DNA from: Acanthochlamys bracteata
Taxonomy: Eukaryota; Streptophyta; Magnoliopsida; Pandanales; Velloziaceae
Direction of reading: 5' to 3'
Assembly (NCBI GenBank): GCA_019914995.1
Contig: CM034126.1
Span: 9,553,001-9,617,000 of the forward strand
Length of the DNA: 64,000 bases
Position 1 is the first letter of the stretch; each line of letters begins with the position of its first letter. The notes below the pieces were generated by a model, which had not been told where the DNA came from, did no database searches, and saw nothing but the letters and a program-made list of their open reading frames with translations. Both the position numbers and the translations under genes were made by a program. Of this stretch, positions 37,601 through 48,759 are shown one piece after another.

Positions 37601-40600
37601 TAGCAAAACAAGAAAGAAATATTAGCAAATAAATCCAAGGAGTATAGCAACACTTCAAACTTAATATATGACCTTAAGATCAGATAAGCAACAAAAAAGA
37701 AAACCATGATATGCTCTTTCTATATATGAAAAGATATTTCTATAAGTAGAAAGGAAAAGACAAATATCAACATACATAACAATTATCCATATGATTTCTT
37801 TTTCTGAAAAGTAATTTTATATAAAACTAAAGCATCATACTCATGAAATTATATATCACATTTTGTAAATTATGTTTTAATATTGTGCCCATGTTATAAC
37901 AGATCTGTTATGTTGTCCTATTTCACAGATATAATTCCAGTCAGTTATAAAATACTGTAATATATTATACTTTAACAAGTACATTGTAGTATATATTTGT
38001 AGCGATCCATTTACACTTCAAAACAAAATGACAGATAATAAGAAATAGTTTAAAAGTGATTATTTACAGGTAAATAATTAGAGGCACTTTTACAGTTAGC
38101 ATCTGCAAAATAGTGGTAGAATATTAGCTAACCTGAATCAAATCACCCGTTACTTCCAGTATTCTCCGAATAAGGGGAACAACTGCTGGATCTCCACATA
38201 CATGAAGTTCATCTGAAGCAATCCCTAATAATGCACGTGTAAACGAAAAGCCCCTTGTCTTACAACTCACCATCTACAAGAAGTAAGTTCACGATAATGT
38301 AACGAATAATACTGAAGATAAGAAGAAAACTAGAGTAATAGAATCTTAAAATTTAACCAAACAAAAGTGCATCTCATAGAATTCACAAAAGTTCAAGAGA
38401 TTGAAGCTACAGTAGTGACTGGATTCCCTTTATCACAAATAAAAACTTTCAAGTTTTTAAAGTTTTATGGTATCTAATACCATAGGTATTACCAATACGA
38501 ATCATCTACAAGATCGTAAGTGCCAGCCCATCAACTTCATGAGTCATCATTCACAAGAAAAGTCACAGCTCAAAGCAGTTAATAAAGCTAGCAAACAGAA
38601 TATAACGAATGCGAAAATGGAAATATGTTAAGAAACCGCTGAAACAATAGCTAGCAATAAGAGAATGATGAAAGTGGAGTTGCACCAAATGGGATAGTAT
38701 ATAAGAAAGTAGAACAGTGGAGTTGAGTTGCACTACCAACAAAATAGTGAGCAAGAGGGATCATTCCAGAATGACATCATAATAATTCTGCAGGTGAAGT
38801 AACTGGATAAGGAATCTTCATGAGTTCAAATATACACCACTAAATTTTAAACACAATTAACAACAGAACTCCAGGTGCAGATTACACAAACAAGCACAAG
38901 AAATCTCTTAGCGACAGGATTTTGCTTATAAATCCAAGTTCAGCAATGGATAGCGTAGAGCCATTGCTTACAAATCCAGGATTTTGCTGCCAAACTGCGA
39001 AATTCTAAAGCCATGCAACTATGTCGCCACTTTGTTTCGTTGATACAATACCAGACTTATGTAACTAAGATTGTTTTTGACCTAACCACAAAGCTCTGCA
39101 CGATGAATTTATAAAACTTTGGCGACAACAACCAACCAGAATTCTTTCTTACCTGAATTTCATCTATAACTGCACAATCATAATGACTATTAACATCAGC
39201 CATTTCAACAGTGACTGAACTATGCTTAGCTCCATCAACTTCCACCCTTTCTTGTCCAGTAATTAAGTTGCATGGAACATTTGCTTTGTTGAGTCTTTGT
39301 GACACTTCCCACGCCAAAAGTCTTAGAGGCCCACAATAGACTCCTTTGATAGATAACAAACTATATTAGCAACTATGACTCCAAAAATCCAATATGCCAT
39401 AAACGATACTATCCTGATATGATTGAGTGCTGGAGTATGGGTACCTGTAGAGCTCTCTTTTAATCTTTTCAGTGCAGTGTATGTTTTCCCACTGTTTGTA
39501 GGACCAACATGCAAGAATATGCTACGCTTCTTTCTCCTAGCATTTGGATACCATGTATGAGGACGCCTGAAAGAAATAAACATAAGAGGTTACATAAGCA
39601 GCAGCATGTACTAAATAAAGGCAACGATACAGAGAAATCATGAACCTTAATGAACATTAGTACTGTCATAAAAACTTGATCCAGTTTCAACAACTTCCAT
39701 TCTTAACTTGTCAAAATAGAGACAGAGCAGCGAGAACTAACTTAATTGTATATTTGTGCTAATCCATTGCCATCTTGCACGGCAAGAATATATCATTATG
39801 CACCACTTGATGTAAGGTTCTAGTAAAATGCAGTAGTATATGCCATGCGAGGATTACAGTCAGCAAATATACCAAGCAAGCAAATTCCAACGAGCTCCCT
39901 CAGTAACCCCACAATGATGCTCAAAGATTGACTCGCCTTCACAAGAGAGCACAAAAGTATAGATATCAATGATTAGAGACTAATGATGAGCATATGTTCT
40001 TGTTTTGTACGCAAGCCACAGCCATGAGAGCTCACCCAGAAATTACTGGTTGCATAATTTTCTTCAATCTACTCAAGTCACCAGTCTTAAACAACTTAAT
40101 GGAAACTAAGAACATTCTCTAACTAGATTATAATCTGTATAATGTAACTTACTTATGCTGACAATGTTATTGTTAAATGTCCTAGCTTTTGGGTTTTTCA
40201 TCAATTACATACTTTCTAGTTTATCCAGATATCTTGAGAAACTGCTGAAGCACCTATACATGCCAAGAGAGGCTATCAAACACAAGAAAGTGCATTGAAA
40301 TCATAGAAATCACATTGGAAAATACATGATGTTCAACTTCCCATACCCTTCACTATCTCACTTCCAGATCTCTTGATTGTTTTTACCGTGTTTCTGGCCG
40401 ATATCACCTTCACTCCAGCACAATGGACTCAACAGGAATATCACCAGGAATATCACACAGTTTGGTTTAGAAGTCTAATACTTGACATGGTATTTCAAAT
40501 TGAAAGAACAACATGCATAAGAACAAGCAATCACATTCACCAGAAACTTTGACTAATCTCATATGTATATATATTTACAAAATGATAAGATACATCAACT

Positions 40601-41254
40601 ATTTCTTACGTAAGGTCAGTCAAGTCAAGCTTTGCTGAGTTCGTTATGCCAGTGATGAATCTTAAGCTGCAAGTATTGGGAAGATCCACATGCATAAGGT
40701 TCAATGGAAGTATTCTCCCACCTATGGAGCGCAACATTAAGGAAAAAGTGACTACAACAATCTAACAATATCACAAATAACAAACTTTATGTTGTCAATA
40801 TAGCAATTTAATCACTTCAAATGCACAACGGCATATAAAGATATCTAAGATTATCAAGCATACAACTGTTTCATCCCAGAAGGACAGACTCACTGGTTTC
40901 ATTAGCCTAGCACTTCACACTTCCAATAAACACTTGGGAGAAGAGTTGTTTAGGTAAAAAGACGCCATAGCTTAGAAACAACTATACACTCTACCAAATT
41001 CAGTAACTAAACCAACCATCAAATTGCTGCAAACCGTCAAATGGAAATAACACTTAACTTTTAACTGAAAACACCAAACTCTACAAAGAAATCTCGAAAA
41101 AGCTAGCAAAATTAGGATTAGCATGAAACTCCTAGATACGAATCACAACAATTCCAACAAACGGAAACAAAATTCTAAGAGCCAAAACGTGTAGCAATAT
41201 TGAATCGTTACCTGCAGGTGAGCAGCTCTTCTTCTGGAGAAGCAATCGAGCCAT
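31633..41254 (-). CDS. SUV3: SUV3-like mitochondrial ATP-dependent RNA helicase
   Basis: DExH/D-type helicase of the Suv3 family, which unwinds RNA for turnover in mitochondria. Sixteen exons: 41254-41212, 40722-40610, 39566-39445, 39343-39153, 38273-38133, 37599-37477, 36305-36228, 35818-35650, 35025-34913, 34638-34558, 33837-33772, 33365-33301, 33217-33172, 33100-32984, 31917-31826, 31747-31633. All junctions are GT-AG and phases agree. Motifs: [25 protein letters not shown] (Walker A), [18 protein letters not shown] (motif II), [25 protein letters not shown] and QIAGRAGR (motif VI split by an intron). The Suv3 C-terminal part includes [14 protein letters not shown] and EELERLGW-type residues. 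About 557 residues if read through, near the Arabidopsis size. Exon 2 has one C too many (40678-40681) for the frame from the first ATG; a downstream ATG in exon 2 ([12 protein letters not shown]) opens the helicase frame with a shorter N-terminus. Confidence 0.95.
32004..32745. mobile_element. Non-autonomous DNA-transposon-like element in a SUV3 intron
   Basis: The block lies in the intron between exons 33100-32984 and 31917-31826. Its left edge has GATCGTTAAAATCCCGAT, AAAATCTTACGATTTTAC and CAACAAAACGATCCTAC. Its right edge has TAAGATCTTACTATCTTAC, ATTCCGATTTTACGATCCTA and CAAGCAAAACGATCCTAC. Repeated AAACGATCCTAC and CCGATTTTAC motifs at both ends around an AT-rich, non-coding centre resemble the subterminal motif clusters of hAT-type elements. 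Exact termini and target duplication were not resolved. Confidence 0.55.
36673..37032 (+). mobile_element. Ty1/copia-type LTR relic with a primer-binding-like site, in a SUV3 intron
   Basis: The segment starts TGTTGGATAGG and ends CCTACA, giving TG..CA ends about 360 bp apart. It is followed by CCTATCAGAACCTTGATACT, close to the initiator-Met primer site and leader usual in plant copia elements (TGGTATCAGAGCCTTGGTAC). The body has a typical LTR tail (AAAGAGATGTAACTCTTATT, AATGAATAAAAG). The rest of the element is missing or unrecognisable before exon 37599-37477. Confidence 0.6.
40678..40681 (-). other. Frame break in SUV3 exon 2 at a C4 run (minus strand)
   Basis: From the ATG at 41254 the reading [18 protein letters not shown] runs to a TGA in exon 2. 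With three C instead of four it continues as [16 protein letters not shown] into LDLTDLTRPHTW, the conserved junction with exon 3, and exons 1-2 end in the phase that exon 3 needs. Confidence 0.7.
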
Positions 41255-42714
41255 TTATTCGAAATTCAGCTTCTTCTTCTTCTTCTACTACTTTTATTTA
41301 TCGAATTTTTATTATACATGAAATTCGATTATTCCTTAGAATGTGATTGATTCAAGCGGGATTGAGCATGAATTAACAAACAAAAACAAAATTAAATATT
41401 ATAATTTATTTGCATTAATAATAAGAACAAGAAATTTATAGAAGGGAATGGTTGTTACTTGTGAGAACCGGGCGGAGTAATCGAGTTCCTTTGTATTTTC
41501 TATAACAAACCCAAAGATCTGACCCTTTGATTATATCGGGTGAAATAGAGCCGTTTGATCCCGTCAGTTCTTTCTAATATAATCAGGGAATGCCTGCGTT
41601 ACGCAAGCGAGAAGAGGTTGTAACACGTGGAGGGTCGTGATCTTTTCCATCGTTGACCGAATGAACCGGTCTGTGTTTTTCTGTTCATCTTCTTCTTCTC
41701 CATTATATCGATGTAGCTCTCTTTCTCCTATCAACTTCCTCACCAGATCCCCAACACTAAAATTTTACTGTATAATTCCAACTTATTAATCTTGTTCAAC
41801 AATCTCAACTTAAAACATTTTCCTATCTAGCAAATTTTCTCTACCAATAAGCCAGTCATCTTCATAAATTTTCAGCATCATGACAAGCAGCGTTGATCAA
41901 GACCAATGATGATTCATCATCACAATAGATGTTTCATCAGCTCTAACAAACGCCACCAATAATAAACTAAGCTCTTTTTAAGACTTCAATGGGTTCGATT
42001 ATACACCAAAATCAGCAAACGAACATGTTGGATCAACCAACGGTCTATTCTTTTATCTAAAATATTCTTCTAAAATCACATCATTTGTATGTACCACAAC
42101 ATATTTATATTTGATTCGAATAATATATTATCGTAATTTCTATATTTATTAAAATAATAATTTATGCACCAAAATAATAACCTATACACTCTCTTTTAAT
42201 CCTATTTAATTTAACAACTTTATATTCTGAAGTACTTCTCAAATATTCTAATTCACAGTTTCATCAGCTCTAACAAAATATTAAAAAAAAATCTTTAGTT
42301 AAGTAGAACTATCTGCTAGCAAAAGTTGAAATGTTATATATATTACCCAAAAAATGTTTCAAGATATCTTTTACTTTCTAGATTTGAAAAAATTTTCTAC
42401 CATCTCAAAACAACAAATTCTATACAAGATTTGTATTATCTTCAAAAATTGAAAGACTGCAGATTTAAATAGAACAAGAAGCAATCAGGGGAATAAAAAA
42501 AAAGCAAAATCAAATTTTAATTCGGCAGAAGGAATTCAAGGAAGGAGTCCGGTGATCTGAAATGAAGCAAAAATTATAAACAGAGAAGAGAGAGGAATCA
42601 TGGTAAGTGATCCGAGAAAATGGATCAATTCAAACGGTGATTGACAGAAACATATTGTAACGACACATGCGTCACAATTCTACGCGCATGGCCAGTTTGG
42701 TTCACGTGCGCGTA
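41255..42714. other. SUV3 promoter side and spacer
   Basis: The part next to 41254 should hold the SUV3 promoter and leader on the minus strand. A CTTCTTCTT-type tract lies at 41263-41287. No gene is recognised in the remainder. Confidence 0.35.
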
Positions 42715-42925
42715 ACCGAAACGATATTTTTAAAATAAATTTTTTTTGAAATAAAAAATATTTTATTTTTAAAATTAGTTTTATTTTTATAATTTAAAAA
42801 ATAAAAAAATTTATTACGTAAATTTTTTTATATTTTTAAAATTGTAAATAAATTTTTATATATTTATAATTTAAAAATATAAAATAAAAAATTATTTTAT
42901 AAAAAATCAATGACAAACGCTAGCT
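42715..42925 (+). repeat. Dispersed AT-rich element, CCAAACGC-type
   Basis: It begins ACGATATTTTTAAAATAAAT and follows the same A/T block order as 53985-54225 (AAATAAAAAATATTTTATTT, TTTATATATTTATAA, AAAATATAAAATAAAAAA). It ends in CAATGACAAACGCTAG. Confidence 0.65.
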
Positions 42926-42999
42926 CAAATCTATCTATCAGGGTCCAGAGATCGTTTGCAATTGCTTAAATCAAAATCTATTAAAAAATATATTTAATT

Positions 43000-43135
43000 T
43001 GTTTATATATTTTTTATTTAAAACAATTTTTATACATAAATTTTATAATATATAATTATTTTTTAAAATTAAATATATTTTTAATTTTGTAAAAAGTTAT
43101 TAAAAATTAAAATAAATAAAAAATTATTGGGAAAC
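43000..43135 (+). repeat. Partial AT-rich element of the same family
   Basis: Shorter copy sharing the end TTAAAAATTAAAATAAATAA .. GGGAAACGCTTCGGC; its left end is diverged. Confidence 0.4.
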
Positions 43136-43624
43136 GCTTCGGCATCTCAATCTATTTATTGAGTAAACTTTATAATTGCTAGTTAGCTGCCTACTTAATT
43201 ATTATCTCAATTGGTATCCATAGTGCAAACAGAAAGTGTATATTAATATTTAGTTAATTCTGTAGGATCTTCATTATATATTTGTAAGAATATCAAGGTT
43301 CTTTAAATTCCTAATAAAAAGCTCTTCTAATTCATTAATTAGATTTAGAATAGTTGAGAGTGTTTAAAAAATCAAATATATAAGAATTTGAGTGTAAGAA
43401 AATATGTATAATAATAAAATTCTTGTTTATGCCCTTTAATTAAACATGATTGATTTTATTATTGCTTATTACAGATTTCAGGATCATATAAGCATTTTAA
43501 TAAACTGAACCTTCTTTTGTTCCCTAATGAGGGTAAGAAGAAAGCATTCTTTATTCCTGTAATAAGGGTTTAAGGTTAGTTTTAAGAATCCAACTCACAA
43601 GTCTTACGAAACATTCGGAAATTG

Positions 43625-43850
43625 AAATGAGACTTTTCTAAAATAAAAAAATATTTTGAAGATATTTTAGAAAATAAATTTTATTTTTTATTATCTAAAA
43701 AATTAATAAAAATTTACGAACATATAATATTTTTGTATTTTTCAAAATATTAATTAAAATTTTATAAAATATTATAAATAGTTTATTAAAAATATAGAAT
43801 AAAGAGTTATAATTAAAAGCTGATAGAACGCGGTGCCAAACAAACCCTTA
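43625..43850 (+). repeat. Dispersed AT-rich element, CCAAACGC-type
   Basis: It runs from TTTTCTAAAATAAAAAAATA to GAACGCGGTGCCAAACAAAC, with the same central blocks (TTTTATAAAATATTATAAAT, TTAAAAATATAGAATAAAGA). Confidence 0.6.
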
Positions 43851-43889
43851 GAACCATCACTAGAGGCTTCAAGCAGAAAAATAAAATTA

Positions 43890-44110
43890 TTCTTTTTTAT
43901 AAAAGAATAGAAAACTATTTGTATTAGTAGGTTTTATAGTTTGTATTCTTTTTATTTCTATAGTTGTTCCTTAATATAAGAGATTAATTATAGGTTGTAT
44001 TTTCCTTAAGAATCTAATGTGTTTTCTATCCTCCCATATCTCCAATATGGTACTAGAGACTCTAGTAGAGAGGAGGTTTTGATACATGGACATTTCTAGT
44101 TTTCTTTTAT
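43890..44110 (+). mobile_element. Possible copia LTR end with leader
   Basis: CCAATATGGTACTAGAGAC near 44044 resembles the junction of a copia LTR with its primer-binding site. It is preceded by T-rich LTR-like sequence and followed by an ATG (ATGGACATTTCTAG) after a purine-rich leader. No matching second LTR or gag is seen, so this is tentative. Confidence 0.3.
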
Positions 44111-44457
44111 CAAGTGCTCGTTATCCAAAATTTCTTCGCTATAGTGTCTCATCAGCAATCAAAGGTATTTTTCTCAATATGGAGCTTCTTCCAGCTAGCT
44201 AGGAATAACTCAAAAAGCTATATATAATTTCAAACCATAAGAAGCTAAATCCTGCAGATCTGTATATATATTATGTTCCTGGCATCAACAATGCCATCAA
44301 TGGTAATGACCAAGAATTCTGCAACTGAAAGTTTTGGCTACAAATGTTACCAAACCTTTTTTCTTTGTCACTAGCATAGCTGAGACCCGCTACAGCGCTA
44401 GCTGCGCACTACAGATCATACACACAGGCATGTGAAATGAGTCACCTGATATTGAAA

Positions 44458-44539
44458 GATGCTTATGGTCCATGGAACCTTTGAATACCTTCCCTGCATT
44501 ATTTGCATCAGTGCATGGACCATAGAGGTGGGTAGCATC
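44458..44539. other. Interrupted inverted repeat able to form a hairpin
   Basis: TATGGTCCATG (44464-44474) pairs exactly with CATGGACCATA (44514-44524). Outside it GATGCT (44458-44463) pairs with AGCATC (44534-44539) across a nine-base bulge on one side. No gene or known RNA is recognised here. Confidence 0.5.
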
Positions 44540-47500
44540 GGATCAGCAACAAAGTTCCTTTTTTAAAACATGGAGAGATTCAAAACATAGCAAGACAGTG
44601 ATAGTGTAGTAAAGGCAACTATATTTGCATGAACGTAATTCCCTTCTTCGTCTATTCGTGGAACAATGGATGAAGTTGGAAAATTCTTAACTTCTTCTGA
44701 TGTACATGCTCATCAGGCAACTTGCAATATATATCATGTGTAACTAAGGTTCCTTTGGAGTTTAAAATAAAGTTTTAATAACATATTTAATATAAATTGC
44801 TGAGAATCAGTAAGTGAGACAACGACATAAGCAAAAGGTAGGTTTTTTGCAAATGAAATATAAAGGTATATTGAACGAATAGTTTGAAAGAGTAAAGTTA
44901 ATAATTTAAGCAAGATTTGGTAAGAACTAGAACATGTTCTAAAGCTGAAAAGCAAAAGATTTTGCAGGTGACGATCATCATCAGTGATTCCATTCCTTAG
45001 CTATCCTCACAGTACAATTCAAGTAATCGCTCTTTTGACTGTTGTCCTTTGTTCAAATTGCATGATTAAGTTGTTTCCAAATCTTAAACATCCGGTAGTA
45101 TGGGAATTCTTGTGGGGTATTGTAGGAATGATTCATTGATAAAAAGAAGTTTTAGAGTCCCATTTTGTGTTGCCCACTTTATCTTATTTGAACTATTTTT
45201 GTTGATTTGTGGTTCGATCTACTTGTAGCAAAATCTGGACTACTTTATTAGTATAATAGGGCTATTGTGTTAATCAGAGCGACAGATTGTTGGATGGTTG
45301 TCATTACTATCGGTGATTAGTTTTTACCCATCGTTTTTGCGACCGATTGTTTTTTATCATAAATAATAATTGGGATCGATTTTGTGCGATAGTGATCAAT
45401 GTTTTTTGTCTCTTTTAATTATTGTAGTATCAGGGATTAGATAGTATCACTAGTTTGTTTGAATTATGAGATAAAAGTTTCAGTAGATGATAAATTCTTG
45501 CGCTCGCAGCAGTTCATTCTTAATTTGTTTGAATTATGAGATAAACGTTTAAAGCTCGCATATGATAATCATGTTTTTTTGTATAATCTATACATTAAAT
45601 CCAGTTTTGCGTACTAAATCTTGAATATGTTATATGATGAGTTAACATAGTTAAAGAAGTTGAAACCTATTTTGAGAAAGATAACCTACCTAGTCCTTTC
45701 ATGGATTCCATGACCATGAGTGCAAGTTTTGATCCGTCTATGGATATGGATAGAAAAAAAAAAAAAAAAGCAACCGAGATTTCTTACCGAAAGAGGGAAA
45801 GCATCTTCATATAACAACTTTAAAAAGGCTATAACTGGCCGTTTTACCCACTAAGATATAACCGCTATCACCTAAGAAAAAAAAGAATCCAAGTGTTGAT
45901 AGCTTCACTTGAAAAAAGGTAAGCTAGACTGATAGTTACTCCCATTGCAATATCATGATATATATCTTTACAGCAAGATTGATTTGAAGCTATATATATT
46001 ATGAGTCCTGATACACTGAACTACCACGGTATATACAAATGAATGCAATTTAAAAGGGATTCAAGTGCAATAACTAAGTTGAGAAAATCTTTCAATCTCT
46101 GGTTTAATTTTTGTTTGAACCTGAACACCAATGAAAATGCATTCTTTTGATATCACTTTTTTCTTTTTTCATCTGGCTTCTCAAAAAATTTAAAAATTTC
46201 CGCTGTTACGGATTCCTGTAATAGTGGATTACTTTGAACGTCTGATTAGAAGCCACGTTTGAACATTCTGCTCCTTCAATAGATTATTATGTCAAAGAGC
46301 CCACATAAACACTATTGTGATGTGTGATTAGATTTGGTTGATGGACATCATGATGCCATTTGCCATTGATTTTGGATCCATTTGTAAAAAGGATAATGCC
46401 AAACTTGCTTGTGTCAATCCACTTGAACCAAATCTGGTCTCTTTTCTCCTCAATGAAAACCAACTTGACCTAAATCAAATCAAGAGCATCAATTCGTAAT
46501 CCTTGAACACAAACGGATATGAGTAATATCTAATTGGTTTTTTATAGGTAAGCTAATTACTATGCAAGCTTCACTGTAAAATTAAGCCTGTTATCTATAG
46601 TTCTTTATGAGTAAACTAGTCTGAAAGCCTGTTGTTTACTGCTCAATTCCATTTGCTACCCGTTGGATCTATGCAAAACTAATTAAGATAATGAAGATTA
46701 TTGTTGAATTTAGAATGTGGATTTGTTTAGTTCTCCTAAAAGGAACATCAGCACAGTCCTCATTGCAGTCAACCCATTGATGTTTGAGATAGTATCTTTT
46801 TATGTAATGTGGACCTTGATAATAGTGTTATACTTAATTAAAACAACTGTTAGAAGACAAAACATGTCTTTTCTTGAGAGATTAAAGCTTTGAACATATA
46901 TTTCCGTTCTTCCACTATCATGAATCCTTCTAAGTTGAAGTAGTTTTAGATAAAAGTTTCTTCTTGTAGCATGTATTTGGATGATAATGCAACTTAGACG
47001 AGGGTCTAAAGATGCCATTATCTTTTCAATTAGGAAAAACATAAGCCCATTAATTAGGAACTAATTTCAGAACTACTTCGAAATGTTTGTTGATTGTTCC
47101 AGCTGTATTCAGAGCAAAGCCAATAGTGTGATAAGGGTTCATGCAACTGAACCTGTAATAGTGGGAGGAGGTTTGTTGATTGTTCCAGCTGTAGTCAAAC
47201 TAGTAAGGTTCTTTCTTGTATTGGACAATTAAGAACCAAACTAAGGCGTTTGATGAAATATCGCCTGCTTATATGAAAGATTCATGCATGAGACGAGAAC
47301 AAAAATCTGATCTAGTAATTGTTCCCAAAATCAATACAAAATTTTAAAACCCACCTGAAATGTTTGCCCAAAAGTAGAACTTTATGCACGAACAACAATA
47401 TATAATTTAGTCACCACCAGAGCTTATAGACTGCTTTCAAGTCTATGAAAATCTTGCACCCAAATAGGCCAAGAAAGAAAAGCTATGAACATGATCTATT

Positions 47501-48759
47501 ATTTTTGTTTACCCTACATACAAAAGCCTAGACAATTAACATTTTAAGTTAAATAAGTTCTTCATTAACTTATTCATCTCCAACTAAGCAATGACTAGGC
47601 TTTGAATTTAACTTATAATCAACAAGCTAATCGATCACAAGCCCTAGCTACAGTCTAGTCCAGATGTAGATAACAGACATGAACTTTTCTTTTTCAATAA
47701 GTAGAAAGTGATTAACGTACGCACTTCAGTCAAGTATAGTTAACTAAGAGACCGACTTGAAGTTGTTGCGCAACTCTAAAGAAAACACTCTATTCTTTTC
47801 CCATGCAACATAGCAAAATTCTCAAAAATACATTCCACTTGTATTTCCAAGTTCAACAAATACCAACAATCTTGAAGTTGAGAAACTGGAACTAAAACAT
47901 TCCACTTTTTAACAAGAAAGAACATTTTTTTTAAAAGAAAAGAAAGAAAAAATTAAAAGAAGGGAAATGTCCCTCTGAACACTCTTTCTTTTGTCCTTGT
48001 TTTTCACCTTTAGTTTGCTTCGTTCTTCTTTGCCTCTGCTACATGGGAAGTCCAAATTGAAGAAAACTGCCAATGGGCAGAAGGGAGTGGGTGAAGAACT
48101 AGGACCCAATTGGTCCTTTCATCAAATGAAGCACTATACATGTCTAATTTTCTTTTATTTAATTTTCAAGAGACAAAAATTTTAAATGGTTTCTGTCGCC
48201 ATTTTGCTCATTCTGTTTTCAGCTGTCCTTCGATTTGCGGCAAAGGGCTGACACCACTGAGGTGTTCTGTGTGTGTGATAGAGAGAGAGGTTCACTATGA
48301 ACACTTTATTCTCTCTACTCTCCTCTTCAAAACGTATTCATCCATTTGAAACAGGTCCTCTTCCTTCTCTTCGCTTCTTTTTATCTCTCTAACACACACA
48401 ATAACAACACTTCACATTTCTCTTCTCTGCTTCTGCACACACTGTTTTCTTCTTCCCCAAAAATCCAATCTTGCTTACTCCTGTGCAATGAGTCATTGCT
48501 AATCATTGCTCGGAAGCTTTACTTCCCTTCACTGTTCAAGTCATTCCTGATTTTCCAATCTAAAAGTCTTGTATGGAACTTGTTCTACATGGAGAAGAGC
48601 TTAGTTTGTTCTTCTTCGTTCTTGGATCCTTTTAGCTAAGACCCAAAAAGAGTGTTTGTCTTATCTTATTTCTCATTTCATATTATACGAGTTCATGGTT
48701 GAGGATTTGGAGGAAGGTGGAAGGACAGTTTCTTGGCTTGATGAAGCAGTCGTGAAGCT

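Larger units (their letters stand above)
43851..48759. other. Gene-poor spacer upstream of the inositol 5-phosphatase gene
   Basis: No protein gene is recognised in about 4.9 kb. Small duplications are visible: TTTGTTTGAATTATGAGATA at about 45457 and 45521, and GTTTGTTGATTGTTCCAGCT at about 47086 and 47172. An A16 tract lies near 45758. The last 600 bases are pyrimidine-rich (CTCTCTACTCTCCTCTTC, repeated CTTCT) and probably hold the promoter and leader of the 5-phosphatase gene. Confidence 0.4.

Noticed and set aside
45220-45430. Possible CACTA-type transposon end, from repeated GCGACCGATTG and ATCGGTGATTAG words.
   Set aside because: No CACTA terminus, inverted partner or transposase was found; similarity is only to a general motif style.
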